NCBI GenBank assembly: GCA_964016885.1
Contig: OZ024741.1
Location: 36,404,923 to 36,468,922, forward strand
Direction: 5' to 3'
Source of the DNA: Eledone cirrhosa
Taxonomy: Eukaryota; Mollusca; Cephalopoda; Octopoda; Eledonidae
DNA: 64,000 bases
A program made the translations under genes and the position numbers. This document shows positions 42,274-50,929 of this stretch, piece after piece (position 1 is the stretch's first letter; each line of letters begins with the position of its first letter). The notes under the pieces were generated by a model. It was not told where the DNA came from, searched no databases, and was given only the letters and a program-made list of their open reading frames with translations.

Positions 42274-43180
42274 GTATCAGTTGTAGTTGTTGTTGTTGTT
42301 GTGGCGGTGGTGGTGGTGGTGGTGGTGGTTAGGTGGTGGCAGTTGTAGTTGTTATTGTTGTTGTTGTTGTAGCAGAGGTCCCAGTTAGTGTTGTGGTGGT
42401 GGCTGTAGTTGCTCTTGTTGTGGTTGTTTACAGAAGGAGAGGGAAAGAAAGAGAGAAAGAGAGAGTTTTCATTGTTGTTCAACCAACAACAGTTGTTTCC
42501 AGACATGGCCATTTGTTATTGTAGTTGTTGTAGCTATTGGTGGTGGTGCAGGGGAGGGGTAGTGGTGGTAGTGGTAGTGGTGGGCCGGGGGGTAGTGGTG
42601 GTGGCGATGGTGGTGGTGGTGGTGGTGGTGGTAGTGGCGGTGGTGGTGGTGATGGTGGTGGTCGTCATCGTGGTGGTGATGGTAGTGGTGGTGATGGTGG
42701 GTAGTGGTAGTGGTGGTGATGGTGGGTAGTGGTGGTAGTGGTATGGTGGCGATGTTGGTGGTAGTGGTAGTAGTGGTGGTGGTTGTGCAAGTATTGTTGT
42801 TAACATCATCACCATCACCTTGGCCACAAACAACCACTACTAATACTACTACTGCTACCATGATCACTACTACACTACTACTACTATTACTACAACTGCT
42901 GCTTCTACTACTACTACTATTACTACTACTACCACCACCATCACTACCAATACTACTACTATTACTACCACCACCATCACTACCAATACTACTATTACTA
43001 CTACTGCCACTACCTCCAATACTAATACTACTACCACTGCCACTACCACCAATACTACTACTACTACACTAATACTACTATTACTACTACTACCGCCACT
43101 ATCACCACCGATACTACTACCATGAATACTACTACTACTACTTCTACTACTAACAATGTACAGAGCCACCACAGCTGTTA
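42274..43180. repeat. Trinucleotide microsatellite with strand switch
   Basis: GTT/GGT-rich from 42,274 to about 42,800 (interrupted by a GA-rich segment 42,433-42,465), then ACT/ACC-rich from about 42,800 to 43,180. The two halves are complementary in composition, so the region can fold back. G-rich half has long GGT runs at 42,300-42,330 and 42,600-42,790. Confidence 0.9.
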
Positions 43181-43631
43181 TTACCATGACAACAGCCACA
43201 CTTCCACTCCTATTCTAGTTTTGACACAAACCCCAACCCTAACCCACCCTCTTGCCCATAATCTATATAAGCCCCTCCTACAACCTATACAGCATTAGTG
43301 TGTACTCCAGGTGATACATATGTGGCATGTGTGATAGTTGGCTAGGGTAGATTCTCTTAAGTAACAGCTGGTAATAACTCTCTTTCTCAAATATTTATTC
43401 ATATATATATATATATATATATATACTGCTGCATTAGTGCGGCCAAAACTATAATAGTCCGGGAACTATTATAGGCACCCGTTTTACGTGTGTTGTATTG
43501 AAGCGAATAACTATATGTATACTCTGAGAATGTATCTTACATTGCCTATTGAGTACGCTGAGATACAACCGGTCCTGGCATTGATAAATATGCTGGGTCC
43601 ATCAACTCCTTATTATATATATATGTGCCGC
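43181..43631. other. Unassigned, with one short palindrome
   Basis: CTATAATAGTCCGGGAACTATTATAG near 43,450 is a 10-bp inverted pair (CTATAATAGT/ACTATTATAG). TA tract at 43,400-43,425. No gene. Confidence 0.6.
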
Positions 43632-43678
43632 TCCTTTGTTCTGTCCTACGCCATCTTGGCGTAGGACAGAACAAAGGA
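43632..43678. repeat. Perfect hairpin, 22-bp arms, TCT loop
   Basis: Left arm TCCTTTGTTCTGTCCTACGC then CA at 43,632-43,653, loop 43,654-43,656, exact complement 43,657-43,678. Confidence 0.95.
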
Positions 43679-43689
43679 CAGGCACAAAA

Positions 43690-43975
43690 CAAAGAAAAGA
43701 ATCCCCAGTCACTGAAGAGGTCACAGAATGTGTGACAAAAGAACTTTGACACTATATGAACAAACGTCCGGTTATGGAACCAACCAACTAACTGGAAATT
43801 TATAAATTCTTAAATTTATAAATTTAATTTATAATAAATTGGAGTGAAAGCAACTAGTGCATGTGTTTCTTATTGGCAAGATGACCCTCCCAAAGCATGA
43901 CAATATCGGTTTCAACACACGTTTTCAGATAAAGAATCTTGCTAAACAAATTCAGAAACGAAATATATATATATA
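43690..43975 (+). mobile_element. Penelope-like element 5' fragment
   Basis: Contains a hammerhead-like motif (43,708-43,750) and, from 43,881, a short frame beginning MTLPKHDNIGFNTRFQIKN. The same pair of features is found at 50,590-50,890. The fragment ends at a TA tract. The frame start is thought to be the N-terminus of a PLE protein of a different family from 34-39 kb; that is inference. Confidence 0.6.
43708..43750 (+). ncRNA. Hammerhead-ribozyme-like motif
   Basis: Stem I GTCA/TGAC (43,708-43,711 with 43,747-43,750), core CTGAAGA (43,712-43,718; CUGANGA allows A), stem II GTCACA/TGTGAC (43,720-43,725 with 43,731-43,736), then AAAAGAACTT. The expected G12 of GAA is A here and one extra G follows the core, so this copy is probably inactive. 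Confidence 0.55.
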
Positions 43976-44092
43976 CATATACATATATACGATATTAAAC
44001 AAATGGAAACTATATTTATAAAACCATATTTATTTCATTATACATATTTCAGGGATACCATATTAAAAATATGGCATGCCTTCTTCAGATAA
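43976..44092 (-). mobile_element. PLE-like end fragment with hammerhead-like motif
   Basis: Minus-strand fragment between a TA tract (about 43,965-43,990) and the PLE snap-back starting at 44,093. It carries the hairpin listed below. Parent element unknown. Confidence 0.5.
44035..44092 (-). ncRNA. Hammerhead-ribozyme-like motif
   Basis: Minus strand: stem I TTAT/ATGA, core CTGAAGA (44,088 to 44,082), stem II of 12 positions with 11 paired and one C-C mismatch at the fourth (AGGCATGCCATA with ATATGGTATCCCT), then GAA (44,050-44,048), AU-rich stem III, predicted cleavage after UA at 44,039. All core positions fit CUGANGA...GAA. Confidence 0.6.
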
Positions 44093-45576
44093 GTTTAAGC
44101 AAAGAATCGCTGCTTTCACCCTTAACGGGATCTTCTGAAACTAGCAAAGTCAATCTGTAAACGCAGAACTGGATATTTCAAAAAACGTTGCAACCGGAGG
44201 AAGACAGGAAGACGATACTTTGGTTCGTGGTAACGTTCGCTGGCAAAGAACGGGAAAAACGAATAATACGTCATTAATAGGAGCGGTGACAAACAATTAC
44301 GCGCAAAGACAGAACCACGTTTATGGTATAAAAGAGGTCGTAGACTAATGTTCTCTTAGGTGGTGCATAGAGACGTTCTCTGGCAATGAACGAAAAAACG
44401 AAGATAATACGTCATATGTGGAGCGTAGAGAACAATTTCGGCTTGTAAACATAAATTGCACAAAACTTTCCTCTATTACAGCCCCACGTTATACCCTAAC
44501 GGATAGTACGATCTATACGTGGATATTTTACGTCTTGATGTGGGAGCTAAGTATATGTTTTGTTTATTCCTTTACTTATTTGCATAGGTAAGTATATATT
44601 ACCCGTATGTTTTGTGAAGGTACGTATACCTTCTCGTACGTATATTTGATTGGCGTATAATCTTATATTCTGGTACATAGAGTTTGGCTATGTGTATACG
44701 GGAGTTTTGCGTCTGTGTGAGTATGCAGGTTCGTACGCATGGTGGGTGTGTGTATGTGTACTTCTTGTTTTAGTTAACTTACGTCTCCGAACATTCGTGT
44801 ATTTATATGTAGGTATGTGTGTGCGCTTGTTATATACGTATTTATTTATTTATATACGTTTATATAATTATTTATTTATTTGTATACACGCATACACACA
44901 CACACATATTTATATGTGCGTGGTTTTGTATACCTATGGTAAGGTTTTGCGTATGCTTGTGTATGTACGTATTTGTTTGCGTGTATGTATTTATTTATTT
45001 CTATTATTTCTGTATTGTATTTATTTACTTTGTTCTTAACTCTGTAGCGGAGATTCATTTGGTCTCCTAATTAGAATTTTAGTCTACGACTTCTGCTATA
45101 CCTTTTACGTGGTTTTGTCTTTGCGTGCAATTGTTCTCCACGGTCCACATATGACGTTTTTTCGTTCATTGCCAGAGAACGTCTCTATGCACCACCTAAG
45201 AGAACATTAGTCTACGACCTCTTTTATACCATAAACATGGTTCTGTCTTTGCGCGTAATTGTTTTTCACCGCTCCTATTAATGACGTATTCGTTTTTTCC
45301 CGTTCTTTGCCAGCGAACGTTTCCACGAAACAAAGTATTGTCTTCCTGTCTTCCTCCAGTTGCAACGTTTTTTGAAATATCCAGTTCTGCGTTTACAGAT
45401 TGACTTTGCTAGTTTCAGAAGATCCCGTTAAGGGTGAAAGCAGCGATTCTTTGCTTAAACTTTAATCTGTTATTTTAATAAATATTTGCTCTACGGTTCT
45501 TATATATTTGATATATATTTATCATTATCGAGCCCTCTTTTGATTTTAGTCTTCAAATTTATTATTATTACTATAC
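44093..45576. mobile_element. Second head-to-head PLE composite
   Basis: 44,093-44,432 is an inverted pseudo-LTR piece (minus). From 44,433 the plus copy runs from the last endonuclease codons (ISACKHKLHKTFL, stop near 44,503) through the 3' region to the pseudo-LTR at 45,073-45,576. The plus pseudo-LTR here keeps the outer CTCTACGGTTCTTATATATT end. The switch point shares CAAT between both partners. Confidence 0.9.
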
Positions 45577-45596
45577 CTATATTTATATACATATAT

Positions 45597-45670
<74 letters not shown>
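45577..45670. repeat. (TA)n microsatellite
   Basis: TA and CATA steps, then about 65 bp of pure TA at 45,606-45,670, bounding the PLE. Confidence 0.9.
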
Positions 45671-45673
<3 letters not shown>

Positions 45674-45892
45674 TAAACGGAATAGAAAATGCTGACAAAT
45701 TGTTCACAGTTGAAAAATGGTTTAATTAGGAATAAAAGAGTATTAGTGATTGTATGGGTTAGTATTCAGTTGTGGTTTCAAGTTTTTAAGTTTTTACCGG
45801 TTGCGCATTTCTAAATGCTTTTCAAAAATAATTTTGAGATAGAGTGTCCGTGCTCTTTGCTCTGATCTGATTAGTTTTGGGAATTCTACCTG

Positions 45893-46112
45893 TTTTTATG
45901 TTAAAAAAGTGGCTCCAATTTGCAAAAATTCTTGTGGTCAAAACAATTTTGATTGGTCGGTAGAGGTCATGTGAATGTAAAAAATTGATTTTGCACCAAG
46001 ACTGTTTTTACGTTAAAAAAGTGGCTCCAGCAAAAATTATTGTGGTCAAAACAATTTTGATTGGTCGGTAGAGGTCATGTGAATAAAAAAATTGGTTTTG
46101 CGCCAAGATTGA
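45893..46112 (+). repeat. 110-bp tandem duplication
   Basis: GTTTTTATGTTAAAAAAGTG starts the first copy and GTTTTTACGTTAAAAAAGTG the second at 46,005. Shared block GTGGTCAAAACAATTTTGAT and TCGGTAGAGGTCATGTGAA. Function unknown. Confidence 0.85.
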
Positions 46113-46431
46113 GAAATGACTCTTTCACAACAAACAGAAAAAATGAATGGAATAACAACAACACCCAAACAAACAACACTGACCTAAGAGAAGTATAAAT
46201 AAATAAATAAATACATACACAAGCGCAATAACAACAAACACATATAAACACACACTAGTAAACTAGGATAGAATACAATAACCAATACACAGTCACCCAA
46301 ACACGAACACACATCAAACAAAACACTATACTCACACGCAAACGCATGCGCATAGAAGACAAAAAAATAAACAAATAAACAGACTAAATAAATATGGTGT
46401 AAGCATACAATACAACGGGAGGAAACATAAT
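46113..46431. other. A/C-rich sequence, no gene
   Basis: Rich in ACAA and AAATAAATAAAT steps. Ends in AGCAC, the LTR-element target site. Confidence 0.65.
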
Positions 46432-46436
46432 AGCAC

Positions 46437-46689
46437 TGTGGGTATGGTGTGGCGTGCGGTGGCCGGAAGTGGGGTAGTGCTCGACCGGAAGGGTGCTTGG
46501 CCGGAAGGATGCTCGACCGGAAGGGCCAGCAGAGGGCCTCTCTCTAGTGGTGACCAGCAACGGTGTGGACACGAGTTTGGGCAGCTCCCAGTGTTAAGCA
46601 GTTGGACGCACGTGGAAGAGGAGTAACCTGCAGTGGAGTTTAGCGGCGCCTATGAAAAGCGGTAAGTGAGATAGCTTTTTCTAACCACA
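46437..46689 (+). repeat. 5' LTR
   Basis: Begins TGTGGGTATGGTGTGGCG and ends TTTTTCTAACCACA, with TGTGG/CCACA ends. Four CCGGAAG motifs at 46,463, 46,485, 46,501 and 46,517. Near the end, ATGAAAAGCG is followed by GTAAGTGAG, a strong 5' splice-site match. No TATA box seen. Confidence 0.85.
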
Positions 46690-46806
46690 AGCTATTTCGG
46701 CACTGGAAACAGATCTGATTGGGGAAAAAAAAAAAAAAAAAGCTACTGGAAAAACAGAGAGGAGTCTGTTGTTTTTTTTATCACGTACCGCAAGGCAAAT
46801 CAGAAG

Positions 46807-47565
46807 ATGGCGACAAGACTACGAACACGCGAAGCTATCAGGGCATTTACCGGGGAAGGTGATGTTGTCGCTTGGCTGCGGAAAGTTCGGCTGGTCGCAA
46901 GCTTGCAGAAGATAGATGTGGCTGGCCTCATGGCACTGTACCTCGAGGGGGACGCGTTGGTACTCTTCCTTGAGATGGACGAACACAACCAAAGAGATGC
47001 GCAAAAGATTGAGAGGCGCATGATAGATGCATTCGCTGAGGGACCGTTAGCCGCTTTCGCTAAGCTGACGAGAATTAGATGGAATGGTGAGCGCGGCGAC
47101 ATTTTCGCAGCGGAAATACGGCGATTGGCTATGTTGGCTGGATATCAGGTGAAATGCGAACGCACGGTGCGGTTGGCGTTCATAAATGGATTTCCAGACG
47201 ACATAGCGGTGAAACTGCAGCAAGTCCCGGGTTACAAAGAAATGGAAATGCGTTTACTGGTGGAACAAGCCCAGATCATAGCGGAAGATGCCAAAAAGAG
47301 TGTTGCGGTGATAGCAACTACAGAGGCTCAAGACAGCTGGCAGCGAAATGGTGAAAGGGAGGCAACCACAGCACGCGGTCGCCCGCGAACGTTTAGAGGT
47401 CGCTGTTTTCGGTGCCAGGGCCCGCACATGGCTAGAGACTGCAGAGAGTCAAGGCCAGAAATAATATGCTACCGGTGTAAGCGACCAGGCCACATCGCTA
47501 CTAATTGCGACCAGGGAAACGATCCAAGGGGAACTACTGCGCCGGTAGTTGCCCCTTACGAGTAG
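46807..47565 (+). CDS. gag: LTR element Gag
   Basis: 252 codons, intact, from ATG 46,807 about 118 bp after the LTR. N-terminal two-thirds is the capsid-like region (FTGEGDVVAWLRKVRLVASL, ALYLEGDALVLFLEM), consistent with retrotransposon gag. Near the C-terminus are two zinc knuckles: CFRCQGPHMARDC (about residues 200-212; CX2CX3HX4C, one residue shorter than usual) and CYRCKRPGHIATNC (about 221-234; canonical CX2CX4HX4C). It would package element RNA into particles. Its last 52 bases overlap the protease frame and carry the frameshift signal. Confidence 0.9.
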   Translation: MATRLRTREAIRAFTGEGDVVAWLRKVRLVASLQKIDVAGLMALYLEGDALVLFLEMDEHNQRDAQKIERRMIDAFAEGPLAAFAKLTRIRWNGERGDIFAAEIRRLAMLAGYQVKCERTVRLAFINGFPDDIAVKLQQVPGYKEMEMRLLVEQAQIIAEDAKKSVAVIATTEAQDSWQRNGEREATTARGRPRTFRGRCFRCQGPHMARDCRESRPEIICYRCKRPGHIATNCDQGNDPRGTTAPVVAPYE

Positions 47566-47571
47566 CGGCGC
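47514..47571 (+). promoter_or_regulatory. -1 ribosomal frameshift signal with H-type pseudoknot
   Basis: Heptamer GGGAAAC (47,514-47,520) is in the correct phase of gag (G GGA AAC). After a 7-nt spacer, stem 1 pairs 47,528-47,536 with 47,546-47,555 (9 bp, one bulged G). Loop bases 47,539-47,544 (GCGCCG) pair with 47,566-47,571 (CGGCGC), forming stem 2. The gag stop lies in the connecting loop. Confidence 0.85.
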
Positions 47572-48095
47572 TGCCCGTGGTGGAAGTCTTCGTGAGGGGA
47601 AAGCCACAGCGAGCCCTCGTGGACACGGGCTGTACGACGACACTGGTGACCGCGGGGTGGTGGAGAGGGAAGAGCAGCGTAAGGGCAGTCGACGGCAGGA
47701 AAATTGAATGCCGAGGTCGCAGCGAGATGGAAATAGCGGTACGGGGAAGGAAAATAAGGCTTTCTGCCATCGTAGTAGACAGCGTGGTGGATGGGATCGG
47801 CATGGTTATGGGCATGGACGCAATTGGCCGTCTAGGAGGCGTCACAGTGAACAACGTCGGTGTGTCGTTTGGCGCCGCTGCATCGGTATGCGCGTTGAGT
47901 GCACAACAGGAGAACCAGAAGGCCCACGAGGAGAAATACCCCGCTTACACTGTGCAGGACAAAGACTTCAAGGCCGTGTTCGATGGTCAGCGATGGGTTG
48001 TTGAGTGGTACTGGAAGGGAGAACCACCAACACTGAAGACCAAAGTGGGCTGCTATCAACACACATTGAAGGGAAACATTAGGAGCGAGAGGTAG
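47514..48095 (+). CDS. pol: LTR element protease (pol 5' part)
   Basis: Frame -1 to gag; translation is expected to enter by slippage at the heptamer, not at an ATG. The aspartic protease active site is ALVDTGCTTTLV, about 35 codons in; a second flap-like block is GMVMGMDAIGRLGGV, consistent with the (hydrophobic)GxDxLG motif. The enzyme would process the Gag-Pol polyprotein. The frame closes at 48,093, whereas RT continues in another phase from about 48,086, so an indel separates protease from RT in this copy. Confidence 0.8.
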   Translation, partial: GKRSKGNYCAGSCPLRVAALPVVEVFVRGKPQRALVDTGCTTTLVTAGWWRGKSSVRAVDGRKIECRGRSEMEIAVRGRKIRLSAIVVDSVVDGIGMVMGMDAIGRLGGVTVNNVGVSFGAAASVCALSAQQENQKAHEEKYPAYTVQDKDFKAVFDGQRWVVEWYWKGEPPTLKTKVGCYQHTLKGNIRSER

Positions 48096-48778
48096 AGAGA
48101 TGGATTGAGGAGGGCATACTGCTTCCCTGGAAAGAGGAGGTGAAGTGCGGAGTATTGCCGTTAATGGCAGTCGCGCAACCCACGAAGAACAACGTGAGGC
48201 CGGTGCTGTACTTTCGGGAGCTGAACGAGCACGTGTCATGCCACACGGGTGGCGAGGTGACTGATGTCTGTGGGGAAACCCTGCATGAGTGGAGACGCAT
48301 GACGGGGGGTTCAGCAATCGTAGATCTAAAGTCAGCATACTTGCAATTGCATATAGACGAGAAGCTCTGGCATTATCAGCTGGTCAGGTATAAAGGCCGG
48401 ACATATTGCCTGACCAGGCTCGGTTTCGGGCTGAGCTCCGCACCGAAGATCATGGCGGCGGTCCTCAAGACCATTCTGGGAAAGGCCGACAAGATGAAGA
48501 GGGCCACTAACTCCTATATTGACGACATCCTAGTAGACGAGTCTGTGGTGTCGGCGGCGGAGGTCACGAGCCATTTACAGGGGTATGGACTGGCTGCGAA
48601 GTCGTCAGAAGCGTTGGAGGGAGGAGTCGCTCTGGGACTTAGGCTACGGCGAGACAGGATGGGCGTCTTGGTATTCCAGAGGGGAAATGAAGTTCCAGAA
48701 CTGAGCCCAAGTATGAGTAGGCAGGAGCTTTTCTCGGTGTGTGGAAAGTTGGTGGGTCACTACCCGATTGCTGGGTAG
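48086..48778 (+). pseudogene. pol: LTR element reverse transcriptase
   Basis: Reads ERWIEEGILLPWKEEV, then VRPVLYFRELNEHV, VDLKSAYLQLHIDEKLW (motif A), RLGFGLSSAPKIMAA (motif B) and SYIDDILVDE (motif C with catalytic DD at 48,521-48,526). These are Gypsy-type RT blocks, although FRELNEHVSCHTGGEVTDV is an unusual lineage. ORF track from 48,140 is open to the stop at 48,776; the preceding codons in the same phase extend it back to the indel. A stop and an upstream frame break mean the copy cannot make a full Pol. Confidence 0.8.
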
Positions 48779-49165
48779 CTCCGGACGGCATGCAGCTATG
48801 TCAAGAGACGAGTGGGAGAGAGGACGGTGGCCATGATGCAGGAGATCGTGGGGAGGGTGAAGGCCGACGACCCAGTGCGGGGACGCTGGTATGTTCCCAA
48901 ATCACAGAGCCGGACCGTATGGTGCGATGCCAGCAGCATAGCGCTGGGTGTCACGTTGGAGATAGGAGGTGTTGAGGTCGAGGATGCAGCCTGGCTTAGG
49001 AAGAAGGACGACTGCAACCATATCAATGTGGCCGAACTGGACGCGGTGTTGAGAGGGGTGAACCTCGCTCTGAGGTTGGGACTGCGCACCATCGAGATAC
49101 GCACCGACTCGGCTACTGTACTCGGATGGGTAAGATCAGTGCTCACCAGTGAGAAGAGAGTGTGA
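48779..49165 (+). pseudogene. pol: LTR element RNase H
   Basis: Same phase as RT, following the stop at 48,776. Active-site pattern: VWCDASSIALGVTLE (D), INVAELDAVLRGVNLAL (E) and IEIRTDSATVLGWVRS (D), the RNase H triad. It would remove the RNA strand after copying. A TGA at 49,163 cuts it from the integrase part. Confidence 0.8.
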
Positions 49166-50326
49166 GCGAGAGGGGCGGCGGAGATGCTGATAAAGCGCCG
49201 CCTGGGAACTTTAGGAGAGCTGGCCACCGAGTTCGACCTAAGGCTGAGCGTAGTTTTCGTGCCCTCGGAGAAAAATAGGGCGGACATCTTAACTAGGGTG
49301 AAGAAAGCCTGGATGGAAGCGCCGGAGGAGATAGAAGATGAGATAGCTGCCGTGCGTCGGCTGACCGATTCGGATCTGAAAGGGTTGCATGACATGCACC
49401 ACATGGGAGTGGATAGGAGCTTGTTCCTAGCCAGGAGAATCGACTCGGACGTTAACAGACACAGTGTTCAAAGGGTGGTTAGAGGCTGCGTCCAATGTTA
49501 GTCCATTGATCCCGCCCCGGGTGTACACGAAACGGGAAGCCTCCCGGTGGATCGCGACTGGAATCGATTGGCGGTGGATGTAACGCACTACCGACAGGGA
49601 ACGTACCTCTCGATGGTCGACTGTGGACCAGGACGGATGGCGATATGGAGGGAGATGAAGACTGGAACGGCCGAGGAAATCATGCGGACGTTGAGAGAGG
49701 TGTTCTTGGAGCGGGGCCCTGTGGACGAACTGCTGATGGACAACAGCGCAGCGTTCCGTTCGGAGGCACTGAGGGAGATGCTCGATGGATGGAAGGTGGA
49801 CCGATTCTTCAGAGCGGCGCACATGCCGAGCGGAAATGGAATCGTGGAGCGACACCACCGGACGATCAAGGCAATGGCGGAGCGGGGCCATATCTCACCA
49901 ATGGAGGCAGTGTTCTGGTACAACATGTCCCCTCGGGTGGGACAGGTCGAGGAATCGGTGCTACACAGAGCAGTATTCAGATACGAGTGGCGGCACCCGT
50001 GCACGCCACCACAACGGCCAGTGGAGAGAGAGAGTGCATTCGTGCAGGTGGGCGAAGAAGTCTGGGTTAAGCCCCCAGATGCACGTTGCACATCTCAATG
50101 GGGAAGGGGAACGGTGACGGCCGTAAATTCACAGAACAATGTGTCCGTGGACGGAGTACCACGTCATGTCCTGGATGTACGTAGAATCACTGTGTCAACG
50201 GACTCCGAGGAAGAGGAAACCCAAAGTGCTGCCCCAACACTACGGAGATCGCAAAGAAGTCGTAAACCACCAACCTGGACAGCAGACTTTCATATGCAGA
50301 AGGACGAGGGGGAAATTGATCCTTAA
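49166..50326 (+). pseudogene. pol: LTR element integrase
   Basis: Same phase as RT. An N-terminal zinc domain is seen in HDMHHMGVDRSLFLARRI and GCVQC (HHCC pattern), followed by a stop at 49,499. The core then has RLAVDVTHYRQG (first D), LLMDNSAAFRSEAL (second D) and GNGIVERHHRTIKAMAE (E), the DD35E triad. A C-terminal region (VGEEVWVKPPDARCTSQWGR) looks like the GPY/F-type or SH3-like end. It closes at 50,324, six bases before the 3' LTR, so no later gene is present. Confidence 0.85.
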
Positions 50327-50331
50327 GATCA

Positions 50332-50584
50332 GGGGGGTATGGTGTGGCGTGCGGTGGCCGGAAGTGGGGGAGTGCTCGACCGGAAGGGTGCTTGGCCGGA
50401 AGGATGCTCGACCGGAAGGGCCAGCAGAGGGCCTCTCTCTAGTGGTGACCAGCAACAGTGTGGACGCGAGTTTGGGCAGCTCCCGGTGTTAAGCAGTTGG
50501 ACGCACGTGGAAGAGGAGTAACCTGCAGTGGAGTTTAGCGGCGCCTATGAAAAGCGGTAAGTGAGATAGCTTTTTCTAACCACA
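50332..50584 (+). repeat. 3' LTR
   Basis: 253 bp, nearly identical to the 5' LTR; visible differences include the first two positions (GGGGGGTATGG instead of TGTGGGTATGG) and four internal bases. A G-rich run just upstream may be the polypurine tract. Followed by AGCAC. Confidence 0.9.
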
Positions 50585-50587
50585 AGC

Positions 50588-50630
50588 ACCACTGACGATG
50601 TTGCAGATGTGCAACGAAAGAACTTTGTTA
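50588..50630 (+). ncRNA. Hammerhead-ribozyme-like motif
   Basis: Core CTGACGA (50,592-50,598), stem II GTTGCA/TGCAAC (50,600-50,605 with 50,610-50,615), then GAAAG (50,616-50,620) and AACTTTG. Compared with 43,708-43,750, stem II carries two compensated base changes. Stem I is only two pairs here, perhaps because the LTR insertion altered the 5' side. Confidence 0.55.
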
Positions 50631-50886
50631 GACTATATATATGTGTTTCTGTCTATATTATATCTGTATTTTTGACCGTTGGTCAGTCAATGGTAACATT
50701 GAGGTCCGAATAAATTAAATTAACCGATATAAAAGACACAGAAGCGAAAACCAACCAAACAGTGAGTGTGTTCTGTTATTAATTCTGGCAATATTATTAC
50801 ACAAATATGACCCTCCCCAAGTATAACAATATTTGTTTCGACACACGATTTCATATCAAAAACCTCGCAAAACTAATTCATCACCG

Positions 50887-50890
<4 letters not shown>
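50590..50890 (+). mobile_element. Penelope-like element 5' fragment
   Basis: The LTR element inserted at its left edge. Contains a hammerhead-like motif at 50,592-50,626 and, from 50,808, a frame MTLPKYNNICFDTRFHIKN matching 43,881. Between them lie GACCGTTGGTCAG and AATAAATTAAATTAACC. The fragment ends at a TA tract at 50,889. Confidence 0.6.

Positions 50891-50927
<37 letters not shown>

Positions 50928-50929
<2 letters not shown>

Larger units (their letters stand above)
46437..50584 (+). mobile_element. Ty3/Gypsy-related LTR retrotransposon
   Basis: 4,148 bp between 5-bp duplications AGCAC (46,432-46,436 and 50,585-50,589). Two 253-bp LTRs differ at about six positions. Order gag, protease, RT, RNase H, integrase; no envelope gene. 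The pol reading has one frame break (about 48,060-48,090) and in-frame stops near 48,776, 49,163 and 49,499. Gag to protease uses a -1 frameshift signal. Gypsy-type order is clear; the clade is not. Confidence 0.9.

Noticed and set aside
43215..43255. Telomere-like AACCCT steps
   Set aside because: Only one or two degenerate units, not an array.
46438..46626. 62- and 60-codon ORFs in the two LTRs
   Set aside because: Short frames in the LTR without known homology; better explained by the GC-rich repeat content.
47832..48338. 168-codon minus ORF within the LTR element
   Set aside because: Shadow of the protease/RT coding strand.
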